A DNA stretch of 64,000 nucleotides, from the NCBI RefSeq assembly GCF_907165205.1, contig NC_058189.1, forward strand, positions 42,806,270 to 42,870,269, in the 5' to 3' direction. This stretch comes from Coccinella septempunctata (Eukaryota > Arthropoda > Insecta > Coleoptera > Coccinellidae). Each line of letters begins with the position of its first letter. Within the stretch, counting starts at the first letter, position 1. Both the position numbers and the translations under genes were made by a program. The notes under the pieces were generated by a model that was given only the letters and a program-made list of their open reading frames with translations, was not told the origin of the DNA and ran no database searches. Positions 1-8,913 of this stretch are shown here, piece after piece.

Positions 1-182
1 AAAGCAAGCACATGAAAAAGTTTCTTAGCTTCCGTGTAATCACGGTTTTCGATCACTATACAATTTTGGAAAGCTGATCATATCAGAAACTTGTTTTGAA
101 CACTTTCTAGCGCATGAACGTCATAACGGAGATTCGCGGATGAGGCAAAGCTACTGGACACAAAAGAATAAAGAATAAATTA

Positions 183-461
183 TAGTAGTGGAATTAATGT
201 CTGTGAATTAAATATCAATAAATAAGTTAACGGCATGCAGACAATTATTGAATTCTGAAAAAGTACACCAGTATAGTTCCGTCAACGCAGATGGAAACCG
301 TGACCTCTGGTAGCTTAGTTGGGAAGAGCACTAGACCGGCAATCAAAGGGGCGCGGGTTCAAATCCTGCCGGGAGGTGTACTTTTTCAGAATTCAATAAT
401 TGTCTGCATGCCGTTAACTTATTTATTGATATTTAATTCACAGACATTAATTCCACTACTA
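183..461. repeat. 87-bp perfect inverted repeat around a tRNA-like core
   Basis: Bases 183-269 and 375-461 are exact reverse complements over 87 bases, with a 105-base spacer. The spacer holds a tRNA-like sequence whose 3' acceptor end runs into the right arm. The arms are AT-rich and contain GGCATGCAGACAATTATTG (left strand). Perfect identity suggests recent origin or gene conversion. It could be a fold-back element, or a tRNA-headed SINE whose body was copied in inverted orientation on the other side of its head. No target duplication was identified. Confidence 0.85.
304..377 (+). pseudogene. tRNA-Ala(GGC)-like sequence, probable SINE head
   Basis: The A box TAGCTTAGTTGG (311-322) and B box GGTTCAAATCC (356-366) fit an internal RNA polymerase III promoter. 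Acceptor strands 304-310 and 370-376 pair with one mismatch, the D stem (313-316/326-329) and T stem (353-357/365-369) pair, and the loop at 336-342 would place anticodon GGC at 338-340. The anticodon stem (331-335/343-347) has two mismatches, so this is probably not a working tRNA. A tRNA-derived SINE head or pseudo-tRNA is more likely. Confidence 0.5.
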
Positions 462-1285
462 AATTTAAAATTTCGGCTTTTTCTGTTCAGTGGTCGGAGA
501 ATCCGCATCCGCTCCTTACAGATGTCGCTAAATGTCGACGATGCCATGGGTAATTGGTGAAAAGGATCTTGATGATCACTGAAAGTGAATGTTGTTCCCT
601 TACCACCTAACAATCTATAATATTATACATACGCACTTTCGGTAGAATTCTCTGTTCAGTTGCGTACAAAATAATCTCTGCCGTTTTCTCACCAAAATTT
701 GGTAGACAATTCTCCAGAGAATTCTCGGCTGTTACAAACGGGCTTAACAGCGGAGGAATTTATGTGAATCTGGTTCCGACTATATCTGTATGGAATATTA
801 TTCGTAGCAAACCACTTCAGGTTCAAGTAACCTAGAATCTCCCTTCTGATAGATAACTCTAGAGTCTAAGAATCTCAATAACGGTGGTCCAGAAGCCGCT
901 CTGCCTCACAACTTTGAGAAAAACCTTCAAAATACCACTTAAATGTTTGTATTCACTTATTTAATTATCATCATAATTATTACTGGGAAATTAAACGAGG
1001 ATTGCCGACAACAGTTCAGAGCTCGAAAACTTCGAGTAGCATTCTGCTGCTTTCTGTAACAAAAATTTGGGCCATGAACCATATCATTCTTTGTCTGGCC
1101 CAGCAATAAAATTTCTGAAGATATTATAAGTTTCCATATGTCAAATGAGGAACTCCTCAATTATGCATGAAAGGTTATGTAATTTGAAAAAAATTTGCCT
1201 ATTCGAACAATTTTTTACCAAGTAGTGAAACCAAAGATGAGAATTTTGCGCTAAACTTTTCACTTATTCTATGTATATGATGAAT
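462..1285. other. no gene recognised
   Basis: AT-rich sequence with only short chance open frames on both strands. No known protein motif or terminal repeat was seen. Confidence 0.5.
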
Positions 1286-1552
1286 CTTAGAACATAGATA
1301 CATGGAATGGCCATTCAGTGCTACAAATTAATGTTTTGTAGTACAAACATTCGATGTTTCTCTGTCTAGCGCGACACTAAGACAGTGGCGTTATATTGAA
1401 AAATTTATATACTTCCTATCTATTCGTAGTGAAAATTAATGTGACACTGATCTCCGAAACAAATGTCTCAATTGTGATTGGCGACACTAAGCAACTATCT
1501 GACTCCAGTTTTTGGAATGTTTATTTTCCATTCCATGTATCTATGTTCTAAG
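1286..1552. mobile_element. 267-bp MITE, 25-bp TIRs, 8-bp TSD
   Basis: The ends 1286-1310 and 1528-1552 are perfect 25-base inverted repeats starting CTTAGAACATAGATACATGG. They are flanked by the exact 8-base duplication TGATGAAT (1278-1285 and 1553-1560). There is no coding capacity. Inside are two GGCG(A/T)-rich stretches, including GCGACACTAAG twice. An 8-base duplication is typical of hAT or P superfamily elements. The superfamily is an inference, but the boundaries are secure. Confidence 0.9.
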
Positions 1553-3427
1553 TGATGAATCATGTATATATTTTGTCCAATTGTGGTCACAATAAATTAT
1601 GACGTTTATGTTGGTAATGAATATTAATTAATATCATGCCATCCTCGAATAAATCGACCATGGGTAGAATATTACTTCTACAACTCGAAACAGATTTTTC
1701 TTGAAAAAAATGAAATATTCATTCACTGTATATGTATGAATTATAATAATTTCGATCAGAATCATAAAAGATATTTTACAAGTTATGTCAATATTGATAA
1801 GTTGTTTACTTTGTGTTTCTATTAGTACATCCATATAATCCAAACTCAAACACGCAAAACGATTATAGACACACATTCAATAAGCTTCCGCAAGCAGAGA
1901 ATTCTAAAGATCATAGAAAAATTCGCGAAATCGTACCTCATCCCTACTTGTGAATGCATCGTGGAGTTACATCGGATTTCAAAACCTGATTATATGGTTC
2001 ATAAAAAGTCCTCAACGTGTTTCATCGCTCCCGCTGCCGGCTTGAATGAAAAGTGGAATGGCTGGTTTTGCTCACCTGAAACAAAGAAGAGGAAAAATGA
2101 GAAATTAGAAACAGAAAAGAAGCCGGGTAGGTCAGAGCAGGCTCCAGTGCTATCTCTATTAGGAATAAATTCAGTGAGTCGAAAATAATTTTTTGTTTTT
2201 TATATGCTCGGACAGGTCGATTAATATTACCAATTGTTTTTGGAACGACGTCGTCTATTTTTTTTTTCGAATATCGATCCAAACTTTTATCATTTAACAC
2301 ATTCGTACCAATGATAAAATACTCATTCCTTGTCATTGGACAAACATAAACTACTTCGAAAATGAAGTACTCTGATTCAACTCAATGAAATGATTTGGGA
2401 ATTTCAAAAATGTCATGTGTTATTTCCTCATCATTTCTGGTCAAACAAAAAAAATTGATGAAAACATATAAGGAGTTTAGCGTTGTATCGAGCGGAGGTT
2501 AGTGAGGATATTCATTAATTTGACCTTTTGCGAGGAACAAAGTTTGTGGAATAATCGGACAAAATTCCCTTCTTTAGGGGAAGTAATACCTCAAGAATCT
2601 CCATGCAAAACGGCATTCACTAGTATGTAATCGAGGCTATTGCTCAAAGATGTGACACATTTTCGTATTTGGTGTAGCATCCGTAAAGCAACCAATGTCG
2701 ATCATCTTGATCTCGAATCGTATGTACTACTTCTCCTTAACTAAAACCTTTGAGTAACCTTTGAGGTTAATACTCAATGCTAAAACAGATGTTTGACTAC
2801 GGAGATATATTAAGAAGAGCAAATTAAGTTTTTTCATTTATTCAGAGAGAAGTATCATGATGCAACGACCATGTCACAAAGTACCAAAAGAGAAATTGAA
2901 AAACAGTTTCGGAAAAATCTGCATTGAAGAGAAACAAATCATCAGATAATCGTCTGAATACGCTCACTAAAGCGGTCGAAATAAATGTAATCATCAATTT
3001 TCAAGAAAATTATTTTGTTTCCACCAGGGGAACTCGTAATAAGTCAATCTTCAGTGACGAGAATTCTGGAAACACAGAATCGGGAGATAAGTTATTTTTG
3101 ATGGTGAGGTTACGTTATGATTTAGGTTAGGTATGAAGAAAGGCCGCACTAAAAATCAAGAAAACTAAATGTTTCGGCAGGATTGCTCATGATCTAGTAA
3201 TAGGACCAGTTTTTTCCGAGGAAATCTCCATGGAGCCAAATATCAAGGCTCTAGAAACTACCAGTTCCGAGTTTTCCTACTGTGTCCTACAGCGGCGGCC
3301 AGATCTGGTTGGTGACTAACCATGCCCGGAGGATTTGTAGGTCAAGCTTGGGTCTCGTCAGTCAGAGAAGCTCACAGAGTCGCAATTAGCCCTAAGAAAT
3401 GTAAGTCTGTTCGCACCGATAGTTTTT
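1553..3427. other. no gene recognised
   Basis: Non-coding AT-rich sequence with short unsupported frames. A slightly GC-richer patch at about 3290-3420 is unexplained and could be a repeat fragment. Confidence 0.45.
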
Positions 3428-3478
3428 TTATTTTGAGTCTTTTTGTTGATTTATTCTAGGTAACGGGATACAGCAATG
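3428..3478 (-). repeat. 3' tail of a dispersed retroelement-like repeat
   Basis: Read on the minus strand, this matches 28857-28917 (+): both contain CATTGCTGTATCCCGTTACC, then GAATAAATC, ACAAAAAG and an A-rich run. A shared end followed by an A-rich tail suggests the 3' terminus of a non-LTR element or SINE. No coding part was recognised next to either copy. Confidence 0.5.
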
Positions 3479-4622
3479 AATTAATGAATATGGAAATTTC
3501 ATATTATTTTTGAGAGTTAAACATATAACATATAACATATAATAATTAAATATTGGCCCAAGCCTATTTCGATTATTTATGTACGTATGTAATAGTCTGA
3601 TAGGCCTCATTACCTACTGTAATGAAATGAGGCCAACTGACATTTTTTTTGGAAGATTTTCAACTTTGTTTTTCTTTACGGAATTTTTTTTTTGTTCTTA
3701 TTTGAGGGAATTTGATGTTTAAGTTTAATTAACCCTAAAATTTGGTGATTGTAGTTCATATATTTTCGATTCATTCGAAATCATAATTAGCTAGGCCTTA
3801 TTACCTGCACTTACATCAGGTGTTCTAGAAGTATGTAGGTATCCTATGTATTTAGTCCATTTGATCAGGGGGGAATATTAATGTTGAAAACCATAACATA
3901 CATAACTTGGTTATAAGAGAGGAACGACATGGGAATTATGATAAAATGAGATTCAAAGGACTTTATTCAGTTTTTCCTACCAAAAATGTGCTGTTGTGTC
4001 AGCACCTGGATTAATTTTGATATATAGGTATCATGTTCAATTGTGATCTTGAAAAAACAGCAATATCATTGAAGTTCGTAAAATTTTCATTTCACTAGGC
4101 GCAAATATCCGTTATATGATACTGTCTGCAGTAAGACCACTTATAGGATTTCTGAGTTTTAACAGTCTTCTGATTTTTTTCAAGCATTCGTTGACGTCAA
4201 TGCTATTGCTCATATGAGTAGACTATATCTACCCAAAAAAGGAAAAACTGAAGAAACATTTCTAATCTAATGCAATGGGTAAAAATATCTCAATGTATTT
4301 CTTTACAACATAAATACTTTTGGATTTCAGAATTATGTAGTCACCTTGGTTGTGAAATCCTCTGAATCCTCATTCAAAAGGCAATAAAAGTGTCATCAGA
4401 ATTTTTCGTTTCGGCTCTGTTTAATACAGTTGAAATGTTCATTACGAAATGTGAAGTAGCGAACGCAGTATATTATCCAATTAAACGGCAAAGATGGGAA
4501 GTGGCTTCACAAATTCAAGTATAATTATGAGACCGTAGCACGGAAACATTTCTTTCTCGCTTTTTTCGTCCGCTGCCCAAACTCTGGATGTCTGGTAATG
4601 CATAAAACGCGCCCATTAAGTA
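3479..4622. other. no gene recognised
   Basis: AT-rich spacer up to the TA target site of the following transposon. Nothing coding or repetitive was recognised. Confidence 0.5.
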
Positions 4623-4624
4623 TA

Positions 4625-5074
4625 CAGGGTGATTCCGGAGGAGACCGTCAGATTTTAGGTGAAGTATACACTAGTTAAGGCAGTTTCGAAACAATGTTTG
4701 GTTTATGGTTGGGGGCCTTTAATGAGAGTCTACAGGGTGATTTGTCCGATTCGACCGATTTTTCTTTTATTCATAACTTTGGTGTGGCTTGATCAATCTT
4801 GATGAAATTTTCAATGTAGAACAATATGATTGTCTTCTTTCAATAATTCCAACACTTTCCCAAAAATACAGGGTGGGAATTATGATAAGTTCAGATTAAG
4901 TTTGCAGGTTGAAAAAACACCCTGTACATTCCGTTTTCGAAAATTTTCTACATGCTTCAGATTCTATCATAAGTTTATAATTTTTTTGGCACACATCCAG
5001 TTTTCCTAGAAAAATTTTTCAAGTATGAACAATATCGTTATTTCGCTCCAAGGCATTGAGAATATTCTGAACTA
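4625..5074 (+). repeat. outer part of the left long TIR of the mariner
   Basis: This part is the reverse complement, with scattered substitutions and small indels, of about 8447-8911. It includes ACAGGGTG-type motifs at the tip and again at about 4733 and 4868, so the TIR itself contains internal repeats of its terminal motif. It is cut at the TA at 5073-5074 by the inner transposon and resumes at 7315. Confidence 0.85.
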
Positions 5075-5328
5075 TAGTCTATCCAAATCCGAGAGGCCAG
5101 CGTAAACACACTGACTAACGCGTGATATTATTTAAGGTACTCCTCTTATTGGTCAAAGCTTCAGGAACGCCATGTTTGCAGGTGGGAGTAATGCAGAACC
5201 GCATTACGTTTGATTCATTGATTGTATGCGAATTGTTGTGCAGAACTGCAGAGATCATTCATTGCTTTTTCTTTCGTAAATTGGTTTATAGTTGTAGCAA
5301 GTTATTCAAGTTACAAGCATTTAAGATA

Positions 5329-7054
5329 ATGTCAAGTACTGATACTGCTGAGGAATCGCGTGTTGACTTAAGTCCTCCAAAAAAGAGACGTCTGAAACGA
5401 CACTTCAGTGCCGAGATAAAAGATATGATTTTGAATACTTATAAAATTGAGATTATTCAAAATGCAGGAATGTGTTTAAAGGACGTAGAACTCCGAGTTG
5501 CTGAGAGACTTGGCATTGGAGCTCGAAGTGTTAGGAGAATTATTTCCGAATACATAAATTCCGGTGTTCTATAACAGCCGGCAACAAATCAAAATCGGAC
5601 CACCAAATGGGAGTCCTTATCAGATTTCGATAAAAATGTAATACGGCGAAAAGTTCACGAGTTTTTCTTCAGAAATGAACACCCGACTATAGAGAAAGTA
5701 TTAAAAATAGTTAATGAAGACTCGAACCTGCCAAATTTTAAGAAGAGTACCTTCTATATAATATTGAAAAAACTTAATTTCAAATATGGACGTCGCAAAC
5801 GCAACAGTTTTTTAATGAACCGTGACGACATTAAATGTTGGAGAAGAAACTATCTCACGAAAATTAGGACCTTCCGTGATGAAAACAGGAAGATTTACTG
5901 CTTGGATGAAACTTGGGTAAATGCCGGTCATACTAAATCCAAAGTGTGGACCGATAAAACAGTTACATCTTCTCGGCAAGCGTTACTTGCTGGATTATCT
6001 ACTGGATTAAAAATCCGTCTGGGTAGGTCTTGAATTTTGAGTTTAACCCTCGGTTTCATAAAGCTTGATCAGAGAATCAACGATCGATTGACGGATGAAC
6101 GTCAATTAGTTTTCAGTCGATAAGTTGGTCATAAGCATTCTGAATATCATTCTTGCACCAAATAATTATCTATACACCCCCATTTGATGATTCTCAACTG
6201 CTACTCCTCCAATATATTCGGAAATATGAAAGTTTCAATGATTTCCTTCGGGAAATCGAATGCCAAATCGTTGATCGAGCAATCAAAGTTTTGTGAAACT
6301 TGATGTAAGTACCTTTTAGGTGGAAAACAATTTCAACATTCTTTTTCAAATGAAGTGAATATATTTTTCCAGGCAAAGGGCAAATAATTATAGTGTGTCA
6401 TATTGGCAGTGACACTGGTTTTTTAACTGGAGGACTCTGGACTTTCCAATCCAAAAAAACTGGTGACTACCATGAAGAAATGGATGGTCAGTCCTTCGAA
6501 AAGTGGTCGAGGGTATACTTCCTAAATTGGAGGAAAATTCTATAGTAGTTTTAGATAATGCTCCTTACAATTCAAGGAAAATGGAAAAAATTCCTAATTC
6601 ACAATTCAGAAAGAGTGATATCCAACAATGGTTGAGGGAGAAAAATATTGATTTCACCCCTGACCTCATAAAAGCGCAATAGTTGCAGATAGTCAGGCAG
6701 AACAAAGAAAACTTTGAAAAATACATCGTGGATGAAACCGCAAAGGCCCAAAATATTACTGTACTTAGATTACCGCCCTACCACTGCGAACTGAACCCTA
6801 TTGAATTGATTTGGGCCGATGTCAAGAATTTTGTGGCAAATAAAAACACCACATTTAAAATGCCTGACGTCCAAAATCTTTTTCAAGAGGCTCTCTCACG
6901 GGTTACTTCCGAAAGATGGAGAAAGTGCGTGAAACATGTCAAACAAAAAGTTGAGGTAGACATGTGGAAACTGGATAATATTATGGATGATATAACAACA
7001 GTCATCGTCAACTTAGAGGAAAGTTCTGCATCTTCTGACGACACTACGGGGTAG
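5329..7054 (+). pseudogene. DDE transposase, IS630/Tc1/mariner superfamily, 82-residue D-E spacing (broken)
   Basis: The family is a cut-and-paste DDE transposase acting on the element's TIRs. The start ATG is at 5329, followed by a basic PPKKRR stretch (nuclear-localisation-like) and an N-terminal helix-turn-helix region (about residues 25-75). The catalytic triad is readable: LDETW, then VVLDNAPYN, then LPPYHCELNPIELIW. The second D and the E are separated by 82 residues, the spacing of the DD82E (Sailor) group as I recall it. Exon 1 ends at 6022 and a 350-bp GT-AG intron (6023-6372) restores the frame (GLKIRL then GKGQIII). Damage: TAA at 5572-5574, a one-base frameshift near 6511 and TAG near 6680. 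The C-terminus ends at a natural stop with an acidic serine-rich tail. The copy cannot encode an active enzyme unless the stops are bypassed. Confidence 0.85.
6023..6372 (+). other. intron in the DD82E-type transposase
   Basis: The donor GTAGGT (6023) and pyrimidine-rich acceptor TATTTTTCCAG (ending 6372) bracket 350 non-coding bases. Joining 6022 to 6373 keeps the reading frame (phase 1) and gives a continuous transposase sequence across the conserved GKGQ segment, so this is a spliceosomal intron rather than an insertion. Confidence 0.75.
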
Positions 7055-7541
7055 TCACTTTTACAAAAAAAATATTGTTACACATTTATATACATAGTAT
7101 TTATTAAAGTGAGAACTTTAGATTAATTGTTCATTACTGAGACTCGTAGATAAGTATACATATTTTTCACCGGAACTGGAACACTCAAAAAGTTTTAAAA
7201 TATAACGCTCTCGGAATTCAATTTATTAGTACACCTCTGCGTTATCACGTTCTTGACGCGTGATCACCGCATGCTGTAATGTTTACCACTGGCCTCTTGG
7301 ATTTGGATATACTATAGAATGTAAACCGGTGTCGTCCAATGATACAAAGCTCTTCCTGATTTCTAAAGTAGTTCTTTCAAATTCGAAATTCATATTTAAT
7401 CACTCATATTCTGATGTATAAAATCATTTAATCCAGAAAATATCTGTATACCTACCTACTTATACCAAAAAATCTACAACTTATACAGAATAAACATTCG
7501 AAACACATCATGAACGGCAAAACTAAGGAATAACACAAAAT

Positions 7542-8339
7542 TTACATAGAATGTTCGAAATGATTTCCCCTTTTTTGAATACATATTCGAGACCTTTTTA
7601 TTAAATTTCCAATTGACCTTCTAATGAGGGATTGATTTTGCTTCAAGATATTACATTCCTCGGAAATCCTTTTAACTAGGTGTTCTCTACTTCTAATTTC
7701 AACCTTATAAACTCTTGTTTTCAGATATCCCCACACAAAATAGTCTAAAGGGTTCAAATCAGGCGATCTTTGTGGCCAAGCAATAGGGCCTCCACGACCA
7801 ATCCATCTGTTCGGATAATTTACATCCAGGTGATTTCTCACATTCAATGCAAAGTGAGGTGGTGCTCCGTTATGCTGAAAGTACATAGAGCGGATATGTA
7901 CATTTTCCAATAAATTTGGTAAAATATTTTCCAAAAAATCTAGGTAAATTTCACCATTTAATCTTTCCGCAAAAATGTGAGGGCCAACTAATGTTCCGTC
8001 TATTGTTCCAAGCCAAATATTGGCAGAAAATCTGTGTTGTGTATTATGACTCTTCTTCAAATGCGGGTTGTCTCTTGCCCATTCGTGGGAATTGTGGATA
8101 TTAAAAATTCCATTCTTAGTGAACATAGCCTCGTCGCTGAATAGAATACGAAAAATAGTTCGTTGGTGACTAATAACCCAGCGACAAAATTGTAATCGTT
8201 GGGGCAGATCTTGCACCTTTTGGTAGTGGTATGGGTGGAATTGTTCTTTCTTCAAAGTCTTGCTCACTTTGCTCTGCGAAATTCCTAATTCGGTACTAAT
8301 TTGACGTACGTATAAAGAAATTTTTTGAATTAAATGATT
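7542..8339 (-). pseudogene. mariner transposase, DD41D spacing, N-terminally truncated, second catalytic D changed to N
   Basis: An open stretch of about 265 codons ends at 7542. It begins with a helix-turn-helix segment (VRQISTELGISQSKVSKTL), continues through HPYHYQKVQDLP and contains the mariner catalytic blocks FSDEAMF, QHNGAPPHF and SPDLNPLDYFVWG. The residues expected as D-D-D are D, N and D. The middle aspartate is replaced by asparagine, which should abolish catalysis. There are 41 residues between the second and third positions, the DD41D class (rosa/Visitor-like, from memory). The frame is closed upstream by TAA at 8340-8342 and the usual first helix-turn-helix is missing. Any start at GTG 8267 is not convincing. 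This is the relic of the host mariner's own transposase. Confidence 0.85.
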
Positions 8340-8911
8340 TTATACATCTGAATATGAGCGATCAAAAATGAATTTCGAATTTGGAAAATTTATTTTAGGA
8401 CTCAGGAAGAGCTTTGTATTATTGGACGATACAGCTTTACCATCTAGTTCAGAATATTCTCAATGCCTTGGAGCGAAAAAACGATATTGTTCATCTTTGA
8501 AAAATTTTTCTAGGAAAAATGGACGTGTGCCAAATAAAATAAAAACGCTCCAGTAATGTAAACTTATGGTAGAATCTGAAGCAAGTAGAAAATTTCTGAA
8601 AACGGAATGTACAGGGTGTTTTTTCAACCTGCAAACTTAATCTGAACTTATCATAATTTCCACCCTGTATTTTTGAACAAGTGTTGGAATTATTGAAAGA
8701 AGATAATCATATTGTTCTACACTGAAAATTTCATCATGATTGATCAAGCCATACCAAAGTTATGAATAAAAGAAAAATCGGTCGAATCGGACAAATCACC
8801 CTGTAGACTCTCAATGAAGGCCCCCAACCATAAACCAATCATTGTTTCGAAACTGCCTTAACTAGTGTATACTTCACCTAAAATCTGACGGTCTCCTCCG
8901 GAATCACCCTG
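8327..8911 (-). repeat. right long TIR of the mariner (uninterrupted)
   Basis: This is the uninterrupted arm, about 585 bases. Its outer 465 bases match 4625-5074 inverted and its inner 120 bases match 7315-7436 inverted. It therefore serves as the empty-site reference proving the insertion in the left arm: here CTAGTTCAGAATATTC is continuous. Confidence 0.85.
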
Positions 8912-8913
8912 TA

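Larger units (their letters stand above)
5075..7314 (+). mobile_element. DD82E-type IS630/Tc1/mariner transposon nested in the mariner
   Basis: The ends TAGTCTATCCAAATCC (5075) and the complement of TAGTATATCCAAATCC (ending 7314) form TIRs. They continue as GAGAGGCCAG/AAGAGGCCAG and a ACGCGTGA-containing stretch, roughly 65-70 bases with mismatches. TA lies on both sides (5073-5074, 7315-7316). Comparison with the uninterrupted right arm of the host mariner (8327-8911) confirms the insertion. It contains one transposase pseudogene reading away from the left end. Confidence 0.88.
4625..8911 (-). mobile_element. mariner element (DD41D spacing) with ~575-bp TIRs, split by a second transposon
   Basis: The outer ends CAGGGTGATTCCGGAGGAGA (from 4625) and the matching complement ending at 8911 are flanked by TA on both sides (4623-4624, 8912-8913). 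The inverted ends continue inwards for about 575 bp. The left one runs 4625-5074 and resumes at 7315-7436 after a 2.2-kb insertion, and the right one is 8327-8911. Without the insertion the element is about 2.05 kb and carries one transposase remnant on the minus strand. TIRs this long relative to the coding part are unusual for mariner. The disabled transposase suggests a dead copy. Confidence 0.88.

Noticed and set aside
304..377. Functional tRNA-Ala gene
   Set aside because: Two mismatches in the anticodon stem and one in the acceptor stem, and the 3' end merges into an inverted repeat.
291..560. 89-codon open frame on the plus strand
   Set aside because: It runs through the tRNA-like core and the inverted-repeat arm, so it is a by-product of that repeat.
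5122..5328. Upstream extension of the DD82E-type transposase frame to 5122
   Set aside because: The sequence before ATG 5329 is hydrophobic and unlike transposase N-termini. The basic PPKKRR region and helix-turn-helix follow 5329.
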